Below, one piece after another: positions 23,840 through 36,011 of a DNA stretch of 64,000 nucleotides (position 1 is its first letter; the number at the start of each line of letters is the position of its first letter). The DNA comes from Pararge aegeria. Lineage: Eukaryota > Arthropoda > Insecta > Lepidoptera > Nymphalidae. The notes below the pieces were generated by a model that was not told the DNA's origin, ran no database searches, and saw only the letters and a program-made list of their open reading frames with translations. A program made the translations under genes and the position numbers. The DNA lies in assembly GCF_905163445.1 (NCBI RefSeq), contig NC_053195.1:9600501-9664500 (forward strand), read 5' to 3'.

Positions 23840-24050
23840 TTGTATACTAGCTATAGCGCGCCAAGTCGTCCACGTTTATTCCGGTATTACACAAATAGTA
23901 TAAAGATGGTTAAAATCGGTCTAGTAATTTTGGAGTTATATCTACCATCCAATGCTTACTTTTTTAAATATCAGTAACGCGAGGGCTGACAATAAAAATA
24001 AAATTTCTCCTATACGTCGATAAGGAATTTTTACTTCCATGAGAATGGTC
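23840..24050 (+). repeat. Interspersed repeat, family E
   Basis: It begins TATACTAGCTATAGCGCGCC, with the AAGTCGTCCACGT phrase. The same start (TACTAGCTATTGCCTGCTAC with TTCGTCCGCGT) is seen at 26380, and a decayed version at 52755. This start is a very common lepidopteran intergenic repeat; the class is not certain. Confidence 0.45.
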
Positions 24051-25145
24051 GGACCAGTGAAATAGAGAAAGAAGGTATTATAATGGGAAAACGAGATAAT
24101 TAGGTATTCGATTTTTAATGGTTTATTGACTGCACTTTCTGATTATATGATTTATAGTTCATTTACCTCAATAAAATTTATGTTTAATGTTTATGTCTAT
24201 GGTCGTCATCTTTGGTTGTCATTAATCTGTGGTCGTGATGAAATTGTCGTAATTTGTGAAAAAAGCTTCAAACTTGCTTTGAACATCAATAAAAATATTA
24301 AATTCCCAGAAATAATACATATACGTACTATGACAGTGATCGTATTTATTTGATATACGTATATATTCAAATTCTGGAATCGAAAAACACATGACCCAAT
24401 AAAGTAAGTACCATGTTTACAATACATTTTTTTATGATGATTTGTTATTTTGTAGCCATTCAACTTATCAACATTCATTGATAATTGCCTTATTCAATAG
24501 CATCGACAAGTCATTGTGAGCTCTGTTTGAATTCTTATATTTTATATTTTGAGTACTCCATAGTTTACTGTCGAGATCGTTTATTTACAGACTTAACAAA
24601 GTCATACCCTGCTAACCATCACATTGAAAATGGATATATGAGTAACACAAATAATAGACTTAATAATTATCTAAGTGATAGGGTACTAATTAAGAATTAT
24701 TGTTAAGTGTGGATATAAAGTAGTTTTATTAAACATTGCCTAATGGTAATTTGGATTGTATAGAAACAATTTTATTAGATTTTCAGCAGAAGTCTTCTTC
24801 TTTTAATTTACTCTTTGTAGTTGAAAATTAAATGGTTAAATAGTTCTCATGTAGCAATATCACTGGCTTTGCTTGCATGGTATTCATATAAGTATTTTCG
24901 ACAGGTTTGAAAAGACACCCATCAACAAATACTAGTATAAAACCATTTAAAAGTGTTACGAAAAATATCTTGCATATGGTGCTCACACATTTTTTTTTCC
25001 AAATTTTGTTTAAAATAATTCAATGTTTTACAACTAAAGTGTTTCATTGAGGGCACACCATGAATATGTGCGAGCTGAAAGCAGCTATTAAAATAGACTT
25101 GCCAGATAATGAATAAACAATTTTATTTTTAGGTATTGCACAAAC

Positions 25146-25763
25146 ATGACAACAGAAGATGACATATCATTAAGAGTGGAAATGGGAAGGTTGGAAATTG
25201 AACCAATAAAACTGTTAAAAAATGTCAAAGAAGAGAACCCATTCTCAAATCCTTTGCAAAAAAAGATTTCCCCAAAAACATATACACAGAGTAGTAAATG
25301 TAGTTGTATGGTACAAAAAAAGAAAAATGTTTCTATTTACAAAAAGAAGCACAGCAAGCTGTTGAGGGATCCTGTTTTAAGATTATCACACAGCAACAGT
25401 AGCCTGAGACATGAATGTCAACATTTGTTCAGTAAAGAAATAACACCAGCTTATGCATCCCAAAAGTTTCAACCTGACACCTGTTTACACACACTGGTTG
25501 ATAATTGCAACCAACTTAGTATATCAACTGAGAAGAATCAAACTTCTTTAGCAAATAAGTCAAACAGTGTGAAATGGTGGAAATGTGAAATTCCAAGTGA
25601 AAGACGTTCCAGAGATGTCCCTTCAGAGAGAAGTGCCTCATGCTCACAACAAGCTCTTAACCCACCTTGTGATATAACTATTGATGAACTAGCAAGCTAC
25701 TTTGAAACACTAGTTCATATACCAAAAAAGATGTCCTCAATGGCTGAAATGATGTATATCTAA
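25146..25763 (+). CDS. OSER1: Oxidative stress-responsive serine-rich protein 1-like
   Basis: A 205-residue single-exon reading frame. The ATG lies 13 bases after an acceptor (TTTTATTTTTAG at about 25121-25132), so a 5' non-coding exon is expected upstream. The C-terminus, ITIDELASYFETLVHIPKK followed by MSSMAEMMYI, matches the conserved C-terminal box I recall from OSER1. The rest is low in hydrophobics and rich in Ser/Lys/Asn, as expected for a mostly disordered nuclear or cytosolic protein. Two Cys/His clusters (SKCSCM and RHECQHLF) are present. OSER1 is induced by oxidative stress and linked to FOXO signalling; no enzymatic activity is known to me. Identification rests mainly on the C-terminal box. 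Confidence 0.72.
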   Translation: MTTEDDISLRVEMGRLEIEPIKLLKNVKEENPFSNPLQKKISPKTYTQSSKCSCMVQKKKNVSIYKKKHSKLLRDPVLRLSHSNSSLRHECQHLFSKEITPAYASQKFQPDTCLHTLVDNCNQLSISTEKNQTSLANKSNSVKWWKCEIPSERRSRDVPSERSASCSQQALNPPCDITIDELASYFETLVHIPKKMSSMAEMMYI

Positions 25764-26379
25764 TGATAAGTGTATTTTTTTTAAGTATTGTTCAGTGGTC
25801 CATATTTTACTCCAAAGTAATTATTTTAATGTTATCATAAGGTTTCTAAAATTTCTATAGAAACAAATAATGGTCTATCAAAGCTCTATTGTGAAAGGGC
25901 AATGAAGATTTTTGTATGGATCCTGGCTTATCTATCCCCCCCCATTTCGATTTTTATTTCAGAATCACTTTCACAAATAATTCTTTTAAGAACGGATAGT
26001 TAAATTCATTACAAACACTAAATAGTCTTTGTTAAAAATTCTTAAAGTGATGTATTTCAAAGATATAAGCTTTCTAAGTTTTAATTTTCCTTTTTCTCTT
26101 CAATGTAAATGAAAATCTTGTTCTGTAGTAAATACTTACTTTGAAGAAAATACACATCCGCGTTTAAAAACAAAACAACAGCGTTTTTAATTTTGTATAT
26201 ATTTTGCTAGACAATGAAAGTGTGGTACACTTGGATGCTTTGCTAATTCTATATGCTTAACTTGGTATCGGCACGCGGCGCCATCAAAATGCCGTCCACG
26301 ATCTTCCTGCTGCATTTCAAGATAGTTTGTTTGAATCATTTGAAGAGGAATAATGCTTATTATTAGCGCAGTATTTAAT

Positions 26380-26815
26380 ATTGTGTACTAGCTATTGCCT
26401 GCTACTTCGTCCGCGTTAATACATACTCGTCATAAATTCTAAACATTAGGTCCAATTTGAGTTAGTTGAATTTCGATTGTCCCCGAGTTCTGATTGAAAA
26501 ATTTGAACAATAAGCTGTGATTTTACTTAATTGTAGTAGTTAGACGTATAGCCTCGCGGTCTTTTTGCCGCAATAATGAGTAAACATATAGCACATTATT
26601 TTTACTTTTCATTAATAATTTTCGCGGCGAACGCCAGTAAAGTATCTGTATGATTTTCCCGACCTCTTTAACAATCATCTTTATAGTTGAGCCAATTTAC
26701 AGATAAATATGAATTCATTGGTAAAAACTATGAAAATCCGTTCGGTAGTTTTTGAATTTTTCCCGCCCAGACAGATAGACAGACGCGGCCCTTCCGCGTC
26801 TGTCTATCTTATAAT
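26380..26815 (+). repeat. Interspersed repeat, family E, with hairpin end
   Basis: It starts TACTAGCTATTGCCTGCTAC/TTCGTCCGCG and passes through a GAAAATCCGTTCGGTAGTTT block and CAGACAGATAGACAGACG, the usual primer-like end of this repeat. At 26773-26809 the end folds back on itself (16-bp arms, 5-nt loop). Confidence 0.5.
26773..26809. repeat. Short perfect hairpin
   Basis: AGATAGACAGACGCGG, loop CCCTT, then its exact reverse complement. Confidence 0.7.
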
Positions 26816-28383
26816 ACTTTGTTTTATTAATATGCAGAAAACATAATTAATCGTCATTACTAGTTAATTGAAGCTGTGTTAGTTTAATGGGTAAGGCTTC
26901 GGCAGGCTTCCCTTTCGGAGGACCGAGCTCAATCCCGCACCTTTAACTATTCGGAGCTATGCGCGTTTTTATTTTTTTTTGTTACGATAATACACATATC
27001 GCCATATAGCCCCAAAGTAAGCGTAGCTTGTTTTTTTTTGGCTACTAGCAGATAGAACTCAGAAAGTAGGTTACTGCCCATTGCGTCAATCGGCAGACAG
27101 ATTTTCCAACTACGCGGAAGATCTTCTTCTGTCCCTGGGCCGTTTCCGCATTTGGTTGGTCTGAAACCGTTCGTTGTACGACTGATGCGGCTCCCCACTG
27201 GATCACTCCAGCCAGCCGAGCTCACTCCACTTAATAGGCCGCCCAGGCCACCAACTGCTTTATGGAGTGTTGCTGAGGAGCCAAGGTGTGATGCGCGTTT
27301 TTCTGCTACTCAATTGCATTGACGCATTACGTGTATCAGCGTTTCATCTGTCTCCATGCATGATGTCTAATGTTGTGCGCGGAAGATATTATAGTACACA
27401 AATGTATGCGCAAACGTTGGTGAACTCTTTCATAGTTTAATGGAACGGCAGATCTGACCAACCGGATCCGGCGCAGGACCGTTAGCTTAACGTGCTCTCT
27501 GAGGCACGGGGTTGAATCTCCGTCAATTTCTAAACTCCGGGCTCGTACTAAGAATTGTTAATCGAAAACCTCAATACTATTTGGGCATTGGCTGGAATTT
27601 GCAATAAGGCATTTCATTAAATATCCTTAAACTTCTTACGGCGTTTGATTTCTTATCAAAAGTTAAAAAAAAAAAACTATTGAAAAACCATCCAACCATG
27701 GGCCAAAAGTGTAGGTATGCTATTGGATGCTGGAATGTTTGGTTTTTAAACGCGGATGTGTGTTTTCTTAAAAAGTAAGTAGGACTTATTATGACCAAGA
27801 TTGTTTAATTTATTTCTAAGAATTAAAAAAAAATCTAAAGCTTGGACTTCGGATCTTCGAAATCTGCTATACAGCTAGCTATCCCTTTTCGGAATTATTC
27901 GTGAATCAAAATGGTGGAATTGCAAAATCTTAATTGTCCTTGAATATCCTTATTGTATATCGTTTTGTTAGAAAACCTGATCAGAGTATTCATCTACCAT
28001 GCTAATCTATATATTATTGTTATGTTTGTTAGATCATTAAAGGTATAAGATAATCTATTTCTGAATATAAATTATTATCTTATACCTTTTATTTCGGCTT
28101 AGCTAAGGTTGTTGTTAAGCGTGCATTGTGTGTTGTGTAGGTGCAGGATATTTTGTTTTAACACCAGCTTATTGTTATACATAGTACTACTGACTAATAT
28201 CCGCCACTTGCAGTTTTTGCTTTTTGAATTCTGTGGGAACTTTTCTGTATGTTAAGGACTGAAAAGTATCCCATGAATATTATCTCATGCAACATTTTGT
28301 CAGAATTTGTAAATAGATGTATAGGTGTTTAGATAACACTTTTCATTTTTTCAAACCCTGTAGGAAAAGTTCCTAGGTGTTTT

Positions 28384-28763
28384 TGACGTGACAACGTCTT
28401 ATAATTCGATGGAGCCGGCTGCACGCACAAAAAAACATGACGTATGCGGCGTTACCTCGCTCTGAGGCGTTCCATTCAAGGCTTGAAGTGCAAGCGAGAG
28501 CGCGGAACGAGCGACAAAGAGGCACAGTCGGCCTCCGCGTTCGACATCTGTCTCTCTCCTACTTGAGTGAGCGATGCGTCCGCGTGGACAGCTTCTATAC
28601 AATAATACTTTAACATGTTTGCGGCAAGGATGAAGTGCAGTGAAAAGTGAATGTGGTGTCAATTGTTTATAGCAACGATTTTATCAAACAAATAAAATTT
28701 AAATTTTCTTTTGGAAAATGCAACAATTCCATCAGTATTTTCTTACGACGTTGTCACGTTCAA
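28384..28763. mobile_element. GC-rich element with terminal inverted repeats
   Basis: The left end TGACGTGACAACGTCTTA and the right end (reverse complement: TTGAACGTGACAACGTCGTA) form inverted repeats of about 17 bp with one indel. The 380-bp inside is markedly GC- and CpG-richer than its surroundings and has no long conserved frame. I recall similar sequence as a dispersed lepidopteran repeat. The superfamily is unknown and no target duplication could be defined. Confidence 0.55.
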
Positions 28764-28794
28764 CTATCGTCAGTAAGCCGACTTTACAGACAAC

Positions 28795-28975
28795 CAATTT
28801 TTTTGGGGATAAAAAGTATCCCATGAAGTATCATTAAGGATGCCAGCAATTGTTCTGCAAAATTTCATCAAGGTCAAAATAGCAGTTGAGCCATACATTG
28901 CTAACAAATAAACAAAGTAAAAAACAGACACAATTTTGAATTTATACTTGTAGTATGAGACTATGAACTTAAAAA
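28795..28975 (+). repeat. Interspersed repeat, family E fragment
   Basis: GGGGATAAAAAGTATCCCATG followed by AAATTTCATCAAGGTC is the inner part of the repeat also seen at 53290-53480. Confidence 0.45.
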
Positions 28976-29684
28976 TTCTTTGTTTTAATGTCACTAATTG
29001 TTTAAACTATGGAAAATTTAAGGAATTACATCCACTCCATTACAATTTTGGATTGTGAAAAATTCATTAAATTCCATTGTTCAGTTGTTTTCCAAAGTGA
29101 ATTAATATGCTTGAACTAAATGCACTACCACAACCGTGGTTAAGCGAGATATATAAGACATTTTCTACAATTTATGTTCACTTAACCAATATGTTACTGT
29201 AATCAAAACAAATAATCTTATTAGCTTATTACCGACCATATCTGTTGCATTCTAGCGCTGTTTATAGGTACTTCATTTTATGCATGGGTTGGTATCCATA
29301 GACATGGAGTTACGTGGCATTTGGTCTATGAAACGTTAGAGCACTATGATCATGTTCATTGTCACAATTGAATGCCTATACATGATATGCAACACGTGAC
29401 TTCTGTATGGCCTGATTGATTGGTCGTAAACTGCGGATAGTTAATTGCTATTGCAGTGTTATATGAATTCCTACAAAAGGTAAACCGAGCCAGACAAGCA
29501 CAATAAACGCCTAAGTTAAGCGTTAAATGCGCCGCTGGTTTCAACGCGTGCACTAAATGAGTAACGATTGGCTAAGCAGTAATGAAATACTACGTTTACT
29601 ATACTATACTGCATCGAGCCGATTCGTATCGTGCGTAATCAAATTAAATTTAGTTGAGTGTTTCTATACCTACTATGCTTTTAG

Positions 29685-29903
29685 TTGCCATTTCGTGTAT
29701 TTGGTCGCTTAAGGTGCACAAGTACTGCAATTAGACAACAAGGCCTACGTAGTCCGCCAATTAGTATGAATATACATAGTTTATTTAGGAAAATAAAAGC
29801 CGAAACGAACACTAGTGAAAACAGGCACAGCCGGTCATTTCGCAAACACAATGTAGCTTCGACAAAAACTGCCAACAATGTCTCCCAAAGTACAGTTCTT
29901 TGA
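29685..29903 (+). other. Weak terminal-exon candidate
   Basis: A possible acceptor (CTATGCTTTTAG, ending at 29684) opens a 72-codon frame rich in Arg/Ser/Thr, ending at 29903. No upstream partner exon was found and the protein is not recognised. It could be chance. Confidence 0.15.
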
Positions 29904-30599
29904 ATTGAAGCTTATAAAGACACGACCACGGCTAAATTTGGTAGATAATTTGCATGCATTGACACGAGGGGATACCCACTGGTCGCCATGTTTTGGTAAT
30001 TGGTAGTACGTGTGAACTCTAATGCAACAAGGAAAAGAAATGTTTTTGTAGTAAATACCTGTTTTATTATGTAAGTTTGATGTTGTCAGTTATGAATTGA
30101 TCCTGATAAGTACCTATTGAATTTAATTATTATAATATGTGAATGTACTCTAAGTAAGTATGCATGGAATTAAAAGAATTTTAAATAAAAGAGTTATATT
30201 AGGTACGTCATTTTATAAGTTTCTATCGTTGATTTCGTAAGAGTTTAATTTGGTGTTTCCAAACAATTTTCCAAACGATTCCCAATCAATACACAACGCA
30301 TTCCTCACAACGCATTCCCATCAATGTAGGTTGTCAAACGAAAGTATCGGTGTGTAAACGCTGCTCACCTATTCTGTGGTCTACTAATAACGTTACGATT
30401 TCATCAAAACTTCCTTTTCATCACCAAAATTGCAAGAAACCCCAAAGGAACAGCAAAGAATTGATAAATGTTATATACGATGATGTAATTGAAGACATTG
30501 TATGTTAAAATTCATAGAAACATGAACCAAAAGAAATCTAAGAGATCATTATTTAAATTTGTGAGCCATTTAATATTATTACATCAATGCTATACCGTC

Positions 30600-30760
30600 A
30601 GTGTGCCTCCTATTGGCGCAGTGGGCAGCGACCCTGCTTTCTGAGTCGAAGACCATGGGTTCGTTTCTCACTACTGGAAAGTGTTATTCATCAGCTATCT
30701 TAGTACCCATATACTTACTTGCTTTGGGGCTAGATGTTTCTTGTCGTATTTTATTTATTT
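30600..30760 (+). mobile_element. tRNA-derived SINE (second family)
   Basis: The A box TGGCGCAGTGG and a decayed B box (GGTTCGTTTCT) flank CAGCGACCCTGCTTTCTGAG. The tail reaches TTTGGGGCTAGATG, as in the copy at 47533. Confidence 0.7.
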
Positions 30761-31071
30761 AAGCGATGCTTTGTTACTATTATCTTGCCTTTTGCCACTT
30801 ATGCTTATTTCAATAGATGGCGTTCTAAGGTGGTAGGTAAAAGGCTACCTATAACTACCTACTGGAAAAAAAAATTGTATACAGTAGTACTTACATAGGT
30901 ACCGATAGTATTTAGATAAAAAATAAGAACCTAACTAAACGTAGAAATTTATGATTTTTAACATCTATCAATTCTATTATATAAATTCTCTTTGACAGTC
31001 TTTCAAGTATCCACATTCATCGCAACAAAACATATTCGATTGATTTAACAAATTGAGTACCTATTTCCAGT

Positions 31072-31877
31072 ATGCGGACAATAAGAGTGAATTGGTGTGG
31101 CATTTTTGTAGATGCTTATACATATTCCTCCAAATATTTGCTATTTACTTTAACCGTGGTCGTTGTCTCTATTTTATGGGTTTGGATATACGAAAAACCT
31201 CATTTGTACAAGGTTAGTAAAGGTTAGCTGTATTCGGCAAACGATTAGTTACCTGGCCTTTATTAATTCTTTATCTAAAAGCCTCAATATTTCCCGAAAT
31301 TGGGGGGAACCTCTGCATGCGCCTTTATATAGGTATTAATTATCAGAAGTATGGATGGCACCTAGGCCTTCCGGCCCCACCTAGAGCGGTGACTGAAGTT
31401 GCGCAATGTCGAGCCAGCTCCGGTGTAGGTTACCACACCCTTCACATCTGAACACATCAATGCTGATTTGGTGCAGTAATTCCCCGAAACTTTGTCTCAA
31501 AAAGTTACTAGGTACTACTAAAACTATAGCAGGCGCATGAACTTTGGCGCCCAATTTGGGATGCAGGTGGCTCCGAAGGTTTTAGTGGGTATTGTGGCTC
31601 CTTCTTTCAGCGCGTCCTACATACCTGGCCGGAGATCGCCAATGCCGGTCATTGGCGATGGCGGTAGGAGGCATCTATCAGGTATTCGTATAACTACCTT
31701 ATATTATAAACGAACTTATTTCCTAACGTTTTACAGTTAATATTCAAAATGAGCAAACATTCAAACATTTTGAGTCCGATTCAAAGCAATGACGGTGTGG
31801 AAAATAACCATGTAATAGTGAACTGCCAAACAACTTCAGAAGTTCAGATAAGACTCGCTGAAATATCAAAAGACTGA
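31072..31877 (+). CDS. Candidate small single-pass membrane protein, two exons
   Basis: Exon 31072-31212 (47 codons, ATG start, donor AAG|GTTAGT) and exon 31737-31877 (acceptor AACGTTTTACAG) join in phase 0. They give a 93-residue frame ending in TGA. Residues about 22-40 form one hydrophobic segment (KYLLFTLTVVVVSILWVWIY); before it is a short basic N-terminus, and after it a polar, Ser/Asn-rich tail. This fits a small signal-anchor protein. I do not recognise a family. The 524-base intron contains decayed retroelement sequence. Support is limited to matched splice phases, a clean open frame in both exons and the plausible membrane segment. A longer gene with further exons, or chance, remains possible. 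Confidence 0.4.
31300..31700 (+). repeat. Decayed retroelement fragment
   Basis: GGCACCTAGGCCTTCC, GGCTCCGAAGGTTTTAGTGG, CCTTCTTTCAGCGCGTCC and GGCCGGAGATCGCCAATGCC are phrases of a dispersed lepidopteran non-LTR element, as I recall. The open frame here (31537-31740) is therefore probably transposon-derived. Confidence 0.4.
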
Positions 31878-32504
31878 CTTGAAACAGTAAATAATTATGT
31901 TCTGACGAAAATAAAAATTAGGTGCTTAATTATATTACGAAAAATTATGTGAAAAACATTAATGTTTAAAAAAATTTACATTTTAATATTAATACAGCAT
32001 AATATTTCATATTTGCGTCATCAGTAATAATATTAACGTTAGCCAACTCCTCTGGACGGTAAAACGATTTCCGTGGCCCTATCGTGCCTTCCGTGCTCTT
32101 TATTTATTGCTTCATTAAATTATTTTCAGTCGTTTATGATAGAAAATTTAAAGCAAAATTATTGGAAAGAAGTACTTTTCAGAATTCCATGATATGTTAT
32201 GAAAATCAAGCTTAATTTGTTATACTTACTATTTGATTTTCATAAAAGCATAATTGGCAAGGCGAAACTGGAGTAGGTAGGTAACCGGGACGTTCATTTA
32301 ACGCGTTGACTGCTGCCTAACATTAAGATTGCAAATGTTTAAATGATTAAAGTTTCAAATAGTGGGTGATGATTGATGCTCCAAGAGCAAGAATATATAT
32401 TATCTTATTCGCGGAAACGTCAAGTCGTTTGTTGAAATAAGTTGCATCGTTGTTTCTAAATTTGGTTCTGTAACTGTTTGAAATAGTAATCGTTAAAGCC
32501 TACT

Positions 32505-32612
32505 ACCACATATAGGAGCAGCGTGGTCAACACTTTAATTCCTTCTCTTCTATGAGAGAAGAGGCCCATGCCAAACAGAGGGACGTCAATAAGCTGATGA
32601 TAATGATGAAAA
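32505..32612 (+). repeat. LINE 3' tail, family D
   Basis: AGCGTGGTCAACAC, GAGAGAAGAGGCCCATGCC and AAGCTGATGATAATGATG follow the family D order. Confidence 0.5.
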
Positions 32613-34195
32613 AAACATTGGTTTTCACCGATTCTTAGGTTAAAGGTACATTATTAGAGATACAAGATAAAGGCAGGTTGTTATGATTTTCCTTATTTAT
32701 TTTTAATTACAATAATTGCAAAGTTGCAACAAATGACAATGAAAATTTGGCTTACAATTTAATTTTAGTTCATCACTTAAATTGTCAATAATATATTGTC
32801 TTACAAAGCTGTATATCATTGCAGGATACAATACAGTAAAGGACTTTGATTTCAAATGATACTAGCTTACAGTAAATAGTGTATAGAAAATTATATATGA
32901 ACTATAAACGAGAAACAAAAAACAACGATAATTTCATCTTTCATAATAATATCATACAGCCGTATATTATTATTTTAACACTACAGTACATAGTTATGAT
33001 ACCATTTTTTTAAATCACAGTGAATAAGTATCTATGGGTATCAAAAACTGTAACACAAATTAATATTAGGGTATTTGACTACTCTCTTAGATTAAATAAA
33101 ATTCGTATGCCTATACCTATGCTTTTTGATATTTAAATAATGTGGTGTTTCATAACTGAAGAGAATTACAGGTTTTTCTTTGGAATGGTATGTTAGCAGT
33201 TTTGCACGCATTTCGTCCTCTCACACACTAAAGAGCTTGCTTTTCAGTTAGTGAGAGTATCATGCGTGAATACTAAAAAAAAAATTGACACGGGCATGTC
33301 ACGTAACGCATTACTTTTCGAAAGCATAAGACACACTACGGGCGCCCAACCAAAGTCCGGAAATAATCAAAGACAGCTTTTGACTGCAATCACACCTGAT
33401 GAAAAGCGTTGATGCGGCCTAAGATAGCGCATGCCATGCATGATAGCGCAAGTAGATAACTATAAACTGTTGATTTGAAGAAGCCCGGTACCTATCGGGG
33501 AAGATGAAAGCTGAAACGACATTCCGGATCTTTTCAGTACGAATTAAAAACGATTAAGGAAAGCGCTTTATACGATATCAACTACGTAGAGGTAAATCTT
33601 TACTTGCAATTCGTAAAAAGGTGTAGATGGAGCCAAATTCAAAATGGTCTGCTCTGAAATGAAATGCATCTTGTAGAATACTGAATACCGAAAGGAAGGT
33701 TTGCGATGGAGTTCCAAATTTTGACGAAATATATCATATCAGTTATCAGATAAAATAAGTGGGTCAGTTGTCTAAGAAAGACAGTGTGCCGAACTTTCTA
33801 ATGGGCCGACAATATTCGCTTATTGAGAAAATAAGGAATTTTTGTGCAAGCGTAACTCAGCCAATAACAACAATTGCTATAATGGCAAATTGCGCAATCG
33901 ACCCGCAAAGCCCTGAACACACGACGAAGCAAGCAGGCAAACAATTAGCTTAACAAATAATTCAATTTACCTTTTCTGCATTGTCAGTCTTCGGATTTCC
34001 AAAACTGAAAACCTGACAAAAATATAGGCCAAGATATAAACGGAACCTCAATATACTGTGACGCCATGAAATAAATCTTTTTGGACCGTGACACTACCGG
34101 CGTGCACCACTGATAGTGCGGGTATTATTTAATACATACCACTGCCAACAAATAGTGCTGCAATGGTTAACGTATACAAAGTCAAACTGAATATG

Positions 34196-34267
34196 AAACC
34201 CATGTTTCTTTCTCGCATCATTTAAACAAATTGTTGTTTAAATGATGCGAGAAAGAAACACGGGTTT
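34196..34267. repeat. Near-perfect 34-bp hairpin
   Basis: Left arm 34196-34229 and right arm 34234-34267 pair over 34 bp with one mismatch, around a 4-nt loop (ATTG). The arm core is TTTCTCGCATCATTTAAACA. No transposon-type ends are seen. Confidence 0.8.
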
Positions 34268-34439
34268 TGCTTTATCCTAATTTCACAATTTTAACTTATA
34301 TATTTTATACACAGGGCTATTAAAATAGATACACGATTAACTTTTCCATGGTTACATTGCAAATGCTACAATATGTAGCGTATATAAACATTCTTCAACT
34401 TTTACTTATAAAAGTAGTAGTAATTGATAGATAGATAGA

Positions 34440-34575
34440 TAGCCGCTATGGATGACATCAGGCAAGTCGCAGGGAACCGCTAGGCTCAAGCGGCACAAGA
34501 CCTTGGTACTTGGAACTCCCCCCAAGAACCTATGTCCAGCAGTGGACGTCCATCGGTTGATATGATAATGATGCT
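34440..34575 (+). mobile_element. LINE 3' end, family C
   Basis: A decayed coding end (AGGCAAGTCGCAGGGAACCG, then CAAGCGGCACAAGACC) is followed by AACCTATGTCCAGCAGTGGA, CGTCCATCGGTTGATATG and a GATAATGATG tail. A GATA microsatellite precedes it (34424-34441). Confidence 0.65.
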
Positions 34576-35484
34576 GAATTGATAGATTGTATTCGATCGG
34601 ATTTTTATTAAATATTTATGTTGAATGTTGACACCTTTGTTATTTTACAGATTCACATTTTCGTTTTACTATAAAAAGTCATAATAAAAAATACAGTATT
34701 ATTTGTCGCAGAATATTAGCAATTGAAATCATTTTTAGACTTTATATAAGGAAGGACATTCAATAAAAAAAAAACTAAATTTATATAATATGTACTATAA
34801 TAAGAGCTTAGCGGGTACATATTACTAGTATAATACACATATTACACATACTATCTCAAAACAAAAAAAAAAAAATTTTTAGTAATTATCTTGATAACAC
34901 GTATCCATGTTTAATATGACGAAAACCATGAGGATTTTGATTTTCTAAATGCGATAACGTTTTACTGTTTCACTTTGTTAACAAAAAGCCAGGCAAGGAA
35001 GATATGAACCCGTCCAAATTCTGTTAGGATCCTAGACATCCTAATATGTTGATTGGCTGTCAGAATAGTAGGCTGTTTTGTATCCTAATTAGCCAATGAA
35101 TATGCTCATAGACTTCCCAATCTTATCACACTGATGTTATAGTTTCCTAAATTCTCATTAGGCTTTGAATAAATTAAGAGTAGTATAACATGTCAGATAC
35201 CCTAGTATTAATATTTACTATCTATAGTGCAATTTGTTTTAGAAACCACTATAATGAACAGTTAGTTATTTTATGTTTAACATGATTGACTATAGCACCC
35301 CAAATATTGTCCAGCAAACCTAAGCTGTGGTGGGGTGTTGGAAATAATATTCACAAGTCCACAGCTCACAACGCACCATTAGAAAAATAAATTATAGACG
35401 ATTCTAACCTACACTTCTGCTTATCTTGGCATATGTTCTCTGCAGATCTGCAACAGAGAAACTATTCAAAAATACTGTTTATTT

Positions 35485-35770
35485 CTTTTTTTATTCCACT
35501 ACAGTAACAAGTTGACTGCGATTACACCTGCTGGTAATTGACGATGCAGTCTAAGAAGTAGCGGGCTAACCTGTTAGGGGTGTGGTAGTTATATTAAACC
35601 TATAACCCTAGTCGGTTTCTACGCGTCATCGTACCGGAACGCTTAATGGCTTAGCGGTATGTTTTTATCGGCAGAGTTGTAACTAACGGAAGCACAAGCT
35701 TCCCATCAGACCAGACCAAGGAAAATTCAGACATTATAAATTCCTCCACACAAACTCGAGGTCGTCCTTT
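35485..35770 (-). mobile_element. tRNA-derived SINE, head missing
   Basis: The body blocks GATGCAGTCTAAGA, TAGCGGGCTAACCTGTTAGG, TCGGTTTCTACGCGTC and GCTTCCCATCAGACCAGACC match the 7385 copy in the same orientation. The tRNA-like head is lost at the right end. An A-rich tail (T-rich on +) begins it. Confidence 0.65.
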
Positions 35771-36011
35771 ACTTTGTAACGCACACAATTAATTATCCGT
35801 ACTAATATTATAAATGCGAAGTGCGTTTTTTTGTCCTTCCTTCACACCCTAATTAAGTAACCATCTTCTAAAACTATAATAAATCGCTGAACATACATGG
35901 GGGTGATTCGGATACTCCACAATATACCGGACCTAAATTTTTTTTTATGACGTCAATTGACCGGCCACCCTGAATAGTAACACAATAGACCAGTTTGGCA
36001 GTTTTTAGTGA

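Larger units (their letters stand above)
22644..25131. other. Divergent intergenic region, thioesterase and OSER1-like
   Basis: The two genes point away from each other. A non-coding first exon of the OSER1-like gene should lie here, because its coding exon starts at a splice acceptor, but I could not place it. A SINE (23493-23800) and a decayed repeat (23840-24050) occupy the middle. Confidence 0.4.
25764..31071. other. Repeat-rich intergenic region
   Basis: Contains family E repeats (26380-26815 and 28795-28975), a GC-rich inverted-repeat element (28384-28763), a SINE (30600-30760), and unplaced repeat debris around 26870-27060 and 27430-27560. One weak exon candidate is at 29685-29903. 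No confident gene. Confidence 0.45.
31878..36011. other. Repeat-rich intergenic region
   Basis: Holds a family D tail (32505-32612), SINE-like debris near 33370-33520, a long hairpin (34196-34267), a family C LINE end (34440-34575), and a minus SINE (35485-35770). No exon was recognised. Confidence 0.4.

Noticed and set aside
26947..27225. Minus-strand frame of 92 codons
   Set aside because: Begins in no promoter or splice context, ends in simple-sequence T runs, and resembles repeat debris.
28399..28662. GC-rich minus-strand frame
   Set aside because: GC-rich DNA lacks stop codons by composition, and the frame lies inside an inverted-repeat element.
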